Source: Myrica gale
Taxonomy: Eukaryota > Streptophyta > Magnoliopsida > Fagales > Myricaceae
DNA length: 64,000 nucleotides
Direction: 5' to 3'
Assembly (NCBI GenBank): GCA_963930655.1
Contig: OZ005605.1
Coordinates: 11,601,501 to 11,665,500 of the forward strand
The notes below the pieces were generated by a model, which worked only from the letters and a program-made list of their open reading frames with translations, was not told where the DNA came from and ran no database searches. Every line of letters starts with the position of its first letter. Within the stretch, counting starts at the first letter, position 1. Positions 11,901 to 23,042 of this stretch are shown piece after piece. The translations under genes and the position numbers were made by a program.

Positions 11901-14203
11901 GTCATTCGGCCATGCTCCATTTTAAGTATTCATTGTCTAAATTTTCTTCTCCAATGGTGATCTCATCCTCCATTTTCAGATTCACAACTTAGGATCTACA
12001 AATCACAAAACAACTTCAAGATCTAGTACAACATCATATTCGGCCAACACCCATTTTCATAGAATAATTAGGTTTTCCTTGTTTCTTTTGATTTGCATGC
12101 AAACTACTACATTTCAAGACTAACTTACATGCATATGTTTACTAAACTTACATATATCATGACCATTCATCAAATCGACACTTAACAAAGTTATATTTGA
12201 AAATCCAAGGCATACAAGGTTCGGCCAACACCAATCAACACAACCTTTCATGCCAAAACTTGCAACATGCATTCCTTTTGCATTTAAGACCAAACTAGCA
12301 TGCATTGTTCACTCCTTTATATTTTTCTAACATTCAAGTTCAGATCTCATGCTTATATGGCCAGATCTAACATCACAACACAAATAGAGTTGGTTTTCTA
12401 AGCTCAAGATCTAGATCTAGCAAGAATCAAAGCACCAACTCAAGATCCAACCAAGAGACATTCGGCCAACAACAACATTTAGCATCAATAACCATTTTTG
12501 GCCTCACCTTGATGATCGAACACAAGCCTTGAGCACCTAGCATAATAAAACTTCTTAGGTCAGAAACTATAAGGAACTTAAACAAAATATAACATGTGAA
12601 CATCACATCTAACTCTACCTTCCACTAGAACACACGATTTTCACCAAAATCCTTCTTTAACCCTAACTTTCGGTTCCACCTTTGGGAATGGTTCCAAGGG
12701 CTGAGATTTGTGTCTTCAAGGTGCTAAGATAGAGGTTTTATGGTGGGTAAGAGAGAAGTGTTGAGCAACTAAAAGTTGCTTGAAGAAAAAAGGAAATGCT
12801 TGAAACTTTGAAGTGATTAAGAAAGTGAGCTAAGTTTCTAACAAGGGAAAATGACTAGGTGAATAGAAATTTCAGCCACCAAGAGAGAAGATATGAGTTG
12901 AACTAAAGGTTGCAAGAGAAGGAAACAAGACTTAGCTCAAAGAGAAGTTTCGGTCAAGAGAGAAAAAAGAGAGAGTAGCAATGGAAGTGTGATATTCGGC
13001 CAAGGGAGAAAAGCAATTTGAAATGTGAAGTTGAAATGCCAAGGGTGGGGTGAATTCATAGAAAGCAATTGAGTCTCCCAAGATTCATTTATGGCAATGA
13101 CAATGACAAGAAATGTTGAAAATGACAAGAGGGAAAGAAAGAGAAAGGTGGGTGAATTTTGGTGAGTTGGCCGACCAATGCATGGTCCCTTTCACTCCTT
13201 TTTCTTCTCACTTTCTCTCAGCTCATCTCTTTGTCCCCTCAAGCCAAGCCTCCCATGTGAACTCCTTGCCATCCATTTCATTTTCTCTCTTTTTGGCTTT
13301 TCTCTTCCTTTGTCTTGTCTTGTCACTTAATTGCTCATCTTATCTCTTCTTTGCAACCCACATGGTCCACAAGCTTTTGACTTTTCCACTCCTCCTTGCA
13401 TCTTCACGTGAATGGCTTTCTCATAGCTCATTTATTTTGTTTGGTTACAATTCAACTAACTTATTTACTTTTGTCACACCTAACTTATCAACTTAGTTAC
13501 TTTTGTCACACCTAACTTATCTCCTATAAGCACTTTAGCTTATCTAGTTCAAATCCATAACTTATCAACTTATAAGCATGGTAACCTATCTCAAGATAAT
13601 TGCTCTAGCCTATCTCTAAGATAGCCACAACAACCTATTATCTTAAAAGCTCTCTAGCTTATCACCATGCTAGCTTATCACTATGATAAGCAAGTGTGCT
13701 TATCAATTTAAATTCTCTTAAAGCTTATCATATACTTAGTAGCTTATCATGTAATATTTCTAATGCTAATTCAAAACTACTAATTAAGGACACCTAATGA
13801 TGATCAATACTACCTATTAGAGTCACACAAAAATATTTAAATACTTACATGCATTTCATGATTTTCTACTTAATTATTTTCGGCCATAATATATAAATTC
13901 CTCTTCATAATTTAATTTCATGGACTATGGAATATATAATAAGCAACGGAAAAAATATAAGTCCATAAAAGAAATTTACCTAGCAAGTTTCAGCTCTTAG
14001 GAAAAATAGAATTTAACTTGTACTAAAAACTTCCATAATGAAAAAGAAATTATTTAAAGAAAATTCTTGAATAAAATTTCATAATAAGTGAATGTACCAT
14101 AAACATTAAACTTAGGTCATATATTGGCCAAAAATATGGCCCTATAAGTTAAATCAAAACAAATACATAGGAAAATAGCAAAAGCAAAGTTCGGGGTCTC
14201 ACA
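8979..14203 (-). mobile_element. Giant solo LTR (5,225 bp), gypsy-type
   Basis: Begins TGTCACGCCCCGAACGC and ends GGGGTCTCACA, so on the minus strand it starts TGTGAGACCCC and ends TGACA (TG...CA). A perfect 5-bp target-site duplication TCTTG lies at 8974-8978 and 14204-14208. No primer-binding site, polypurine tract or pol gene lies inside, so this is one LTR left by LTR-LTR recombination. It shares with the LTRs at 39094, 41698 and 49232 a GACTCAGTAAGG box (9316-9327), a GC-rich block with CATCCTTCTCGCATTCGTCC-like repeats (about 9600-9840) and a GGTACGGTACCGACC palindrome. Short open frames in it are not genes. Confidence 0.9.
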
Positions 14204-14785
14204 TCTTGTGCCCAGGCCCCCTTGCTTTTTCTGCCTTCTAATACCTTGGCCTTGGCCCCCTACTCTTCATCTCCTTCTCTCCTTTTTGTTGGTCTCTCTT
14301 GTCTTTCCTTTCCGGGTTATAACTTTATCTCGAGCTCTCTGATCTGTATCATTTTCTTGCTTTGACCTTGTTGTGATGGAATCTTTGCTAGATGAAATGG
14401 AGTCTGATACAAAGAACTGAAGCTCTTAACAGAGAGAGTAACCCACCAAAGTACTGCCAAGACTCTTTTTGATTGGCAGGATTATTTCCAACTATCCTCA
14501 AAGTCTTGCTTCGATCAAAGGTGTTACTCTCAGGGTGTGGTCTTTTGCGGATCAGCTGGAAGTTAAAGGATTAAAGGTAACCACCTTCCTATTCGTGCAC
14601 TTGCGAGTGGTATATCGTCATAAAGTGTTACTAAGGCATCCGTGAAATTCTAGGGGTAACCTGATGGTAATCAATTCTTAGGAGCCAGGTTTGACCTGGA
14701 AGGAGATTGACCTTGTAACCACTCCCCCGTGGATGCAAATCAATGGTTTGCTGATGGACAGACTAAACGAACAAACTGGTAGAAA
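14204..14785 (+). pseudogene. LINE ORF1, N-terminal part (piece 2)
   Basis: After leader sequence, a frame opens near 14375 (MESLLDEMES). It continues, with shifts, into a nucleic-acid-binding ORF1 of the plant L1 type (DUF4283-like): IGRII, then VWSFADQL, then WKEIDL and WMQINGLLMDRLNEQTGR. The frame is cut at 14785 by the CACTA element and resumes at 21564 with NIGEAVG. ORF1 proteins of this type coat LINE RNA as a ribonucleoprotein. This copy has frameshifts and stops. Confidence 0.75.
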
Positions 14786-14959
14786 CACTACAAGAAAAAA
14801 CACTTTGGGTGACAAAAAAAATTGTCACCCAAAGTACAAATTTCGTCACCTAAGGTTTTGGGTGACAAAACCGGTTTGTCACCTAAAGCCCGTCAGTGAA
14901 TGTTTTGGGTGACGATTTTCGTGTTCTATCACTCAAAACCGTTAGGACGGTTTATAAAC

Positions 14960-15450
14960 CCGTCTGAAGGTTTTGGTGCATACTGACGAAATTCAAAATC
15001 GTCATGCCCAGTACAGTCCATCCCTTCACATGAGTTGTGCGAACGTTCTCTCTGAACGTTCGCACAGCTCATGTGAACGATTAATCCAATGCAACGAAAA
15101 TACATTTTGTCACGTAATAAATGTCCGCAACGTTGTAAATTAATGTCCGAACTCTTATGTGAATATGTCCGGACGTATTCATGAAGATGTCCGCACCGTA
15201 GTTTCAATATGACGAAATTTATTTTGTCATCTGAAAACGCGGTTCGAACATTTACGTATACAGTTTGGACTCGTTGTACGTTACACACGTTCGAACGTTT
15301 TGGTGTATCGTGCGCACGGTTTCTTATTTTAAGAACGTGTGGACGTTATATACACCGTTCGGACAACAGAATTTAAAGCAAAGTGTTCGGATGTATAGTT
15401 AAGCGTGCGCACGCTAGCGAAGAAAAATATTCGTGCGAACGGTTTTCTAT
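14960..15450. repeat. CACTA left subterminal repeats
   Basis: Cluster of variants of a palindromic GTCCGGAC / GTTCGAAC motif (for example TGTCCGGACG near 15161 and CGTTCGGAC near 15355). In En/Spm the accessory protein TNPA binds short subterminal repeats; by analogy these are the candidate transposase-binding sites. Confidence 0.7.
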
Positions 15451-15614
15451 ATATTTGAATTAATTTAATTTAATTTAAATTTATGAAATAATATAAATAT
15501 GAAGATATTTACTGCTTATAATATAATAAAATATCTACAAATATGCAATCGTTATTAAAAGTAAATAAAATACAAAATGGATAAGTACTGACAAAATAGT
15601 AAAAATATATAAGT

Positions 15615-15806
15615 TTACCCAAATTTTCGTTTGGGTGTCGAACGAGATTGCATCTGTCTCATCTGCTCCATCAAATGCTCACGCATATGCTCCGCCATTA
15701 GTTGCATCCTCCGTTCTTGTTGTTCCACTAGGTTCTTTTGCTTCTCCTGCATCATCTTCTGGTGCTCTTCGTCTTTTTTTCGTTGCTGCTCCGCCATCAT
15801 CTTCAT
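15615..15806 (-). pseudogene. CACTA accessory protein, C-terminal coiled-coil piece
   Basis: 63 codons rich in Met, Gln, Lys and Glu (MMAEQQRKKDEEHQKMMQ type), a strong coiled coil ending in TPKRKFG. Plant Ptta/En/Spm proteins often end with such Gln/Met coils used for self-association. It lies downstream, on the minus strand, of the Transposase_24-like exons. Joins to those exons are not certain. Confidence 0.6.
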
Positions 15807-16503
15807 CAGCTCTTCGTCTTTCTTCTGTTACTGCTCCTCCATCATCTACAGATGCTCTCGCATCGTCTGCTCCATATCTGACCGCTTAACCAGAAGCGCG
15901 TCATATTCCAACTGTCTAGCCCTCATCTCCTCAATCTGTAATCTGGCCTCCTCCAATCTCCGGGACAAATCAACAGACGATGTTGATGAAGATGATCCAA
16001 CAGACTATACTGAACGGCCTAAACCTCGCAGGTAACCCGCTTTCGTCCCTAACACCTCAGTGAAGATCTCCACTTCGGTGTATGGCTTTCCCTCTGACTC
16101 GTGCTGCGACTGTAACGCCTCTATGTTTTCCTAAAAAAAGAAAAGTAGATAAAAATAGTACATATGAAACATAAACGCATACGAATGCATCATTAAAACT
16201 AACTTTACAACTTACAAAATTTTCTCGTGCATCTTCTGAAGTCCACATGCCATCCTTAGTAGTATGCGTCTTTTTATAAAGCAACGAAGGACTAATTTCA
16301 TCAAATTCTAGATTTTTCTGTACACCAAAAGAAATATAGAATATGCATATAAAATTATCTAAGTCGTTTATTTAAATAATAAATAATAAAAATGTAAATT
16401 TATTACTTACTAACAACGCTCTAGCGCGTTGGAAGGACTTCGCTCCTGATGTGTGTACAATCTTCAGCTTGACTCTATTCTCCTTGTTGATTGCACTCCT
16501 CCT

Positions 16504-17100
16504 CTACATTGTACATTTACAATTGGTAACACAATTAAACATATGGCTAAAATAAACGTTCAGATCGGAAAGAAAATGTTTTACCTGAAATTCCTCGCTC
16601 GCGAATAAATCACAAACACGAGTACATTCTTGCTTGTTCATATCGTGATACGGGTACTCCAACGCCTCTTCTTTGGAATTAAACACCGAGTAACGCTGGA
16701 ACATTCTATTTTTGTGCGTCCTGTACGTTGTGTTCATCGTTGATGTCACAGTGATGCGATCCTCGGCTCGGTCGTAATCTAGTTGGAAGTCATCCTTAAC
16801 ATATATATACAGTTAGAAACGTAAAAAAATTTCAACAATTAAAATTTAATAAATTATACTTACCAACACTCAGTTCATCACATACGATTTAACCTAGTCG
16901 GGGACCTCCTTCCACTTACTCTTCTCAAATGGGACATATTGTCGAACGAGAGCACCAATATGGCTCGAGAGCATTGAGAACGCCTTGTCATCACCCCTAG
17001 TACGTCCATCAGGGATATATACGGTCAGCTTTCCTCCGGTGCCAGCCTTGAGTAAGGCAATCCAGCGCGTACTACCTCGAACGTGTCTAATTCCGGACAT
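16504..17100 (-). pseudogene. CACTA Ptta/En/Spm plant transposase (Transposase_24-like) exons
   Basis: Two minus-strand frames. 16894-17100 starts MSGIRHVRGSTRW and contains IPDGRTRGDDKAFSMLSSHIG and FEKSKWKEVPD. 16504-16749 continues with NTTYRTHKNRMFQRY and EALEYPYHDMNKQ. The motif order matches the plant Transposase_24 family, which is tied to CACTA elements and thought to act like the DNA-binding TNP1/TNPA accessory factors rather than as the catalytic enzyme. A short intron probably joins them (a DDFQLDYDRAED-like stretch lies between). A third exon may lie at 16057-16284. Confidence 0.65.
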
Positions 17101-17394
17101 CGCTACAAATGAAGAACAATAAATTTAAATTTCAATTAAGCATAGAGATTTAAAAGTCATAATATTTAATAAAGATTGACGGGGTAAGATACTTACACGC
17201 ACAACTACTCTGGGTGCCTACTGGACTGGTTGTGAAGGGGGACGGTAATTCATTCCTATCCCTAAGCGAAGGACCCGACACTACTAGTGTACCCGGACTA
17301 CTCTCAGCTCGAACTAATGAATCACACCGCAGACGTTTCCCTCAGAATCATCGTTGCCCGGTTCAGGTTCTAAATTCACCACCCGGTTAGGAAC

Positions 17395-17775
17395 TTATGA
17401 AATTGACTCTCCGTTAAATACCCAATAAGTGTAACTCTGGTCAAACCCAATTGTGAATAAATGATCCTCCATCCCGTCCACACGTTGAAACAACACATTC
17501 TTACATCTCTTACATGAACATCTTATCAGACCCCGACTATCTGCATAACTACGGGCAACACACAAAATCACGAACACCATCACTATACTTCGCACTCTTG
17601 AGTCTATCAGCCTCATAAATCCAGCTCTTATCCATATTGTTCCTTCAAAGATGAAAATACAAACAATAATGCAAACAATGATGACATTCATACTCAACTC
17701 TAATTTCTTTAGGTGATAGGTCCTATCCCATTCAAGTTTACAATATAACGTACTGCACGTAAATGACCTGACCAT
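17395..17775 (-). pseudogene. CACTA transposase-associated domain
   Basis: The C-terminal half reads RGLIRCSCKRCKN, then VDGMEDHL, then IGFDQSYTYWVFNGE. This is the Cys/His pattern of the transposase-associated domain normally fused to the N-terminus of the TNP2 transposase. Here the frame stops after NGESIS, and the next 300 bp on the minus strand lead to the Transposase_24-like exons, so the TNP2 DDE core appears to be missing. The first ~80 codons have no recognised homology and may not be coding. Confidence 0.65.
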
Positions 17776-18099
17776 TGTGATCGATGCTTTAGGAATTTCG
17801 ACAGCATTTCCCCTCAGTCCACAGATACACGCCTACAACATTGAGCCTAAACACACACTATTTAAGGCAAGTGTGTAAGCTTAATGCTGAATGTGTATCT
17901 GAAGGACAAAAGGAGATTTGCATCGAAATTTCTAAACACATCTGTCACAATAGCAGATAAAATTACGCACATTACGCATATTGAAAAACTCAAACTGTCC
18001 ATAATGTGGACAATTCAAGAATTACATCCAGTTCGTTATCCGAAATTCGTGTAATTCTTAAACGGAGTCTAAGGCTACTAAATGGAATGCATGACATTA

Positions 18100-21000
18100 C
18101 AAAAAATACCGTTCGGACGTTACATAACAGTTCGAACCATACACAAGTCCGTTCGGACCCCTTTTTCAAAGCGTTCGCACAGTAAATAAACCGTTCGGAC
18201 TGCGATTGTAGAACAACACATTACTTTGACGCACAGACGCAATTTTCAGTCCAAAAACCATGTCAAAATCAACCCAAATCACAAACTCTTCAATATAAAC
18301 ACATCACAACCAACCCCAAACTCCATTACTATCATTTTAGAACCTAAAATTTCGAAAAACACATTCTTTCATATATTAAAATACAAGTTTTTCATCCTAA
18401 AACAATTCAATTTAAAAACCACTAACCTCAAATGCAATCTAACTTCAATTCTCAAAGATATGCGTTGAAAGACAGTCCGGACATCCCAACCCTAAGACGA
18501 TAAAAAGATTATTTCAATTTAACATTAAAGCGTCCGGACTGCGTTGAAAGACAGTCCGGACATCCCAACCCTAAGACGATAAAAAATTATTTTAATTTAA
18601 CATTAAAGCGTCTGGACTTCCTTGAAAAAGTGTCCGGACATAATCAAAACGACAATGTATACCACCGAAACACTAGACAAGAGCCTGAACGTCCAAACAC
18701 AAGTCCGGACGCCCACATAATGAGTCTGAACGCTGTGTGAACGATGACCGAGTTGACTCAACCATGGCAGCGTCCCTCTACCTCCCCACTTGCCCAAAAA
18801 TTACACCAAAACACAAACTAATATACTTAAAACAAACATAACACTTAACACTATCAATTTCTACGTAAAAATAAATAAAAACACACATTCTACTATACAA
18901 AAAATAGAATTGAAATTCTATATATAAAACTATATAAAAAAGAAGTTTTCACCAATACAATCTTGTTAAAAATAAGCAAAAATACCTGGATGTGATTAGA
19001 TACACGAGAGTGATATTACGTCGAGATTTGTGAAGAAAAAACTTGAGTTTTGAGAGTTTTTTTGAGAGAAAGGTTCGGTGTTCGTGAAAATGAAGAATTG
19101 TTCGTCTTTTCAAAATACGTCGATCGCGTCCGGACCCAATTTTGGACGTCCGGACTGCATTCTGCACACGTGGCCCAATCATCGCACTCCGTATTAAATG
19201 TCAAACTTTAAACCATTTGAAACCGTTCGGCACAATTAAGAAGTCCGAACGTATTATTAAGGCGTGCAAACGTCTATTCCGGACGTTGCAATGAATTGAG
19301 GCGACGTGGAAGCGCACGTTTGGCTGAATAAACGGCGAATCCCGTCCGGACTTCTAACATACGTGCGGACGGATACAGCCGTTTTCAACTTTCGTATAAC
19401 GAAAACACGTGTATGCCATGTGACGGTTAAGTGAACGTCCGGACTGGCTCAAACACATTCCAACGGGTACCTCATTTACTTCCAGATGTGATGCAGGAGT
19501 CCGGACGCACATGTAGATATTGCTTATCAAAGAAATAAAAAACGGCGAATTACGTGCGGACTTCTATTAAACGTTCGGACGGGTACAACCGTTTTTAACT
19601 TTCGTAGAGAGTCCGAATGGATAGCAGATTTATTTCACAGATTAAATTAACACAATTTACTTTATTTCACAAAACCTAATTTATTTAAATGAGTTAATTT
19701 AAGTAAATAATTCAATTTATTTCATTCAACTCAATATAATTTGGCAAAAATATTTAACTTAATTTCTTTATTTTAAATACATAAAAATATATAATTAATC
19801 ATATTTTTATATTAAATATCAATTATAACTAATCGTCAATTTAATTATAACTACTTATTTAATTTTATTAATTATACGTTTAAATTGTAATAAATTAAAT
19901 CTACTGAAAAAAACATAATTAATATAAAATATAAAAAATAATACAAATACTGAATAAAAAACCACAATCGTAATGTCTATTACAAGCTATAAACGGTCTT
20001 TTAAAACGATAAATAAATAACTAAGTTTAAAGCAGAAACAGAAGACTAGTTCAAATCACGATCTGCAACTAGCTCGTCTAATTCTTGTCCTAGGGCATCC
20101 AAACATGCTCCAAATGCTTCTCCATATTATCCACCCGTCTGACGAGTGTCTGCAGCTGTACCAGAACGTTATGGACAAACTGGACAATTGAGACAATTGT
20201 TCTCTCATCCTTATTAGTTCACTCCGCATAATATTCAGCTCTTCCGTTATAGCTCTATCCGTCAGAGCAAGTTTCGTCTCCAGACTGGTCAAGAGGCAAT
20301 GAAGCTTCATGCACAATGAATGCATCGGCTGCATGATCGCCCGAATACTCTCGTTTAACTCCGCTAAATACGCGTCTGCCCAGGCTGGTCGCTCTGTCTC
20401 TCTCCTGACATTGGTGATACTTCTTCTAGAATTTTCCATGGTCAACCTAGCAAAATCGTCTGAACATGAGTATAAAACGTTTGCACGATAGTCAAACCGC
20501 GTCGTTTAAATTTTAGGATGTCCGGACAAAATAAAAGGCGTCTGCACGTACAATAATAGTCCTGACGGTTTATAACAAGTCCGGACGTCGTGAAACGACG
20601 TCTGAACGTGGTTCGACGAACACTAGCCAAACAGCCTAATTTCATAAAATAACACACCATAACAAACTAAACAATCGACGATATTTAATCGAAATACATA
20701 AAATAAAACAACATAACAAACGTTTTACCTGAAGTTCTTTGAAAAATCTGAAATGGAGAGTAAAAACGTCCAAGAGAAAAGTACGAGAGAACAAGAGAGT
20801 TTTAGATTTTGACAAAGTCTGTCGGTTTAATGTGGCCAGTAACCGTCCAAACGTGTTATATAAGAGTTTAGACGGGTTTCAACTGTTATACTGACACGTG
20901 ACCCTATCAAATTTAACGTCTTTAACTATGCCCGATTCGAAATGGTTCTAGAAGTTAGACGGTTCGCACGCTATTTGTTTGTCCAGACTGTATCGATGTC

Positions 21001-21450
21001 ACGTGTCTGAAGTTTTGCAACGTGGAAGCACATGATTCGCGGAAGATGCATTTATAATTGTACGGATCTTTTTTTGTACCGTCCGGACTTAGGTATTTTT
21101 TCCGTTGGAACGTGGTCTATTACGTCCGGACGTAATTGTATTCATGACGATTTTTAATTTGTCACTCTAGCCTGACGATTACTATTCGTTAGGTAATGTC
21201 CGTTCGGACTGTGTATAAAAAGGGTCCGGACGGTACTGTAAAAATTGTGACAATTCTAATTGTCACTCAGTTACGACAATGTGGAATTTGTCACCTTGCA
21301 GCGAGTTCGAACGTGTATTTTGAGAGTCCGGACGTTAGTTTTTTTTTGTGACGGTTTTTTTCTTCACTCATTTGCGACACGTGTATGTCGTCACACCAGC
21401 AATTTGTCCGAATGAGGTTGTGACATGTCCGGACGGTTTTGGAGTTCCTG
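18100..21450. repeat. CACTA right subterminal repeat field (TCCGGA motif)
   Basis: At least twenty copies of GTCCGGACG-like motifs (core TCCGGA, variants TTCGGA, TGCGGA, TTCGAA) spread over 3.3 kb, for example near 18472, 18552, 18634, 18702, 19145, 19342, 19436, 20580, 21124, 21223, 21326 and 21426. This is much longer than classical En/Spm subterminal regions. A tandemly duplicated block of about 68 bp lies at 18463-18610. Confidence 0.75.
20056..20445 (-). CDS. Uncharacterised coiled-coil ORF inside the CACTA element
   Basis: 129 codons, the first open frame after the right end on the transcribed (minus) strand. It starts MTMENSRRSITNVRRETERP, then has WADAYLAELNESIRAIMQP and heptad-rich TEELNIMRSELIRMREQLSQL. 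I do not recognise the family. A predicted helix-forming central part and a basic start suit a DNA-binding or dimerising accessory protein, but this is inference. It may be one exon of a longer transposon gene. Confidence 0.4.
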   Translation of the reverse strand: MTMENSRRSITNVRRETERPAWADAYLAELNESIRAIMQPMHSLCMKLHCLLTSLETKLALTDRAITEELNIMRSELIRMREQLSQLSSLSITFWYSCRHSSDGWIIWRSIWSMFGCPRTRIRRASCRS

Positions 21451-21560
21451 AATGGTTTTGGGTGACAAAATTAATATTTTGTCATGAAAAATTCACTTTA
21501 GGTGACAAAATTTGGTTTGACACCCAAATTTTGTCACCTAAAGCATTATTTCTTGTAGTG

Positions 21561-22101
21561 AAATATTGGAGAGGCCGTTGGATAGGTTCTGAAATTTGAG
21601 GGAAACAAATCAACCTATATTTCGTGCGTGCCATTCATTCAGGTATGTTTTCTTTTCAATACTAGTAACCCTCTTCCCACAGGTTACTGGGTTACTAGAA
21701 GCAATATGGAGGCTGTGAGGATGCATTAAAAGTTTGAGAGAATCTCCGGGTTATGCTATGGTCGTGAGAGTCTAGGCCACATCAATCTAACTATGAGTTC
21801 TATGCTGAGGGAAAGGATGTTGAAGGTAAATATGGACCTTAGCTGAAAGTAGATCTCCTTGATTTTTCTATTGGAAAGGATCGGGGATGCACCCTTGTTG
21901 CCACTTTGGTGCAAAGTGCTAGTTCAGGCCTCTCCTTACACCAGGAGCTGCTCTCGTATACTAACCTCACGGTTCTCTGTCCCTCGGCGGTGCAACTGAC
22001 CCAACCCAGTCAAGTAGCATTTTAAGTCCCCATAGTGGTGATGGAAATCTGGATATTGAGATTGGCGGTGCAAAGATCATTTCTGACATAGGATTTCCAA
22101 G
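21561..22101 (+). pseudogene. LINE ORF1, middle part (piece 3)
   Basis: Resumes exactly where piece 2 was cut. It reads NIGEAVG, then (after shifts) PTGYWVTRSNMEAV and FERISGLCYGR, the usual ORF1 order of DUF4283-like domain followed by the region leading to the CCHC knuckle, in which several cysteines are lost here. Broken by the TRIM at 22102. Confidence 0.7.
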
Positions 22102-23042
22102 TATTAGAGTTATTAAAGCCCCACATTACTAAAACATTGTGGACTATTGTAATCAAAGACTTATAAAATAAGTCTCTCTGTAATATCTAATAGACACATC
22201 ACTGAGTACACACATCTGCCAATTTGGGCTTTACCACAGTGGATGTAGGTCTATGGACCGAACCACTTAAATCTCGTGGCTCACTTCTCTCTCTCTCTCA
22301 ATCTAAATTATTTTTCTCTTTTATTTTAATTTTAACATGGTATCAGAGCCATTTTGATCCTGTGGCCCAGTTTGGCTCAGGCTAGTCAGCACTCTTGTTG
22401 GCTTAGCTTGGCCTAGTTAGGCATAGTCTAGTCTGACCTATTTTAGTTCTTCTCTTGGGGCTTCCAGTGCCCATTCGACATCTTTTCTCGGGCCTTCCGG
22501 TGCCTTGTCCGGAGACCTTTCGACATCTTCTCTCGAGCCTTCTGGCGCCCCGTTTGGCATTCCTCCGACAACCTTCCGACATATTCTCTCGGGCTTTCTG
22601 ACTCCTCGTCCGACATTCCTTAGGTGAACTTCCGGCGATATCGTCATTTCGGCGGCCCTTTCCGGCTACATTCAAGAGATTGTCCGCTCCTCTCTGGCCA
22701 TCTTCCGGCGACTATCCGCCCTTCTCCGGGTATCCTCACCGCCATTTTTTTTATGGAGAATTTATTTTTGTAAGTCCAAACTCAACATGTGTCCACCTTA
22801 CGTTTGCGGGAGAGTAATAGAGTTATTAGAGTCCCACATTACTAAAACAATGTGAGTTATTTTAATCAAAGACTTATAAATAACCCTCTATGTAATCTCT
22901 CATAGACACATCATTGAGTACACACATCTGCCCATTTGGGCTTTCAATGAATGTAGGTCTATGAATCGAACCACTTAAATCTCGTGTCTCACTTCTCTCT
23001 CAGCCTAAATTACTCTTTTCCTCTTTTATTTTAATTTTAACA
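22102..23042 (+). mobile_element. TRIM (terminal-repeat retrotransposon in miniature), 941 bp
   Basis: Two direct LTRs (22102-22337 and 22815-23042, about 230 bp, clearly homologous) flank 477 bp of non-coding DNA. A primer-binding site TGGTATCAGAGCC (22338-22350, complementary to initiator methionine tRNA) directly follows the first LTR. A polypurine tract TTGCGGGAGAG (22804-22814) directly precedes the second. A perfect 5-bp target-site duplication CCAAG lies at 22097-22101 and 23043-23047. It has no gag or pol, so it depends on another retrotransposon. The interior (22440-22740) repeats a loose CTTCCGGCG/TCCGACAT motif. Confidence 0.92.

Larger units (their letters stand above)
14786..21560 (-). 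mobile_element. CACTA (En/Spm-type) DNA transposon, 6,775 bp, probably non-autonomous
   Basis: Starts CACTACAAGAAA and ends TTTCTTGTAGTG, with the 3-bp target-site duplication AAA at 14783-14785 and 21561-21563. The first and last ~150 bp carry many copies of TTTGGGTGACAAA in both orientations, so each end can also fold on itself. Coding traces lie on the minus strand: a coiled-coil ORF (20056-20445), a transposase-associated zinc domain (17395-17775), then a Ptta/En/Spm Transposase_24-like region (16504-17100) and a Gln/Met-rich coiled-coil tail (15615-15806). No TNP2 catalytic transposase was recognised between them. Insertion split LINE ORF1 after GR; removing it restores the frame. Confidence 0.93.

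Noticed and set aside
15631..16035. 134-codon Cys/Ser-rich frame on the plus strand
   Set aside because: It is the complement of the Gln/Met coiled-coil exon of the CACTA gene on the minus strand (CAG/CTG-type codons read backwards as Cys/Ser).
22403..22675. Arg-rich minus-strand frames, possible nuclear protein
   Set aside because: They arise from the CTTCCGGCG/TCCGACAT repeats in the TRIM interior, and two overlapping frames show the same pattern.
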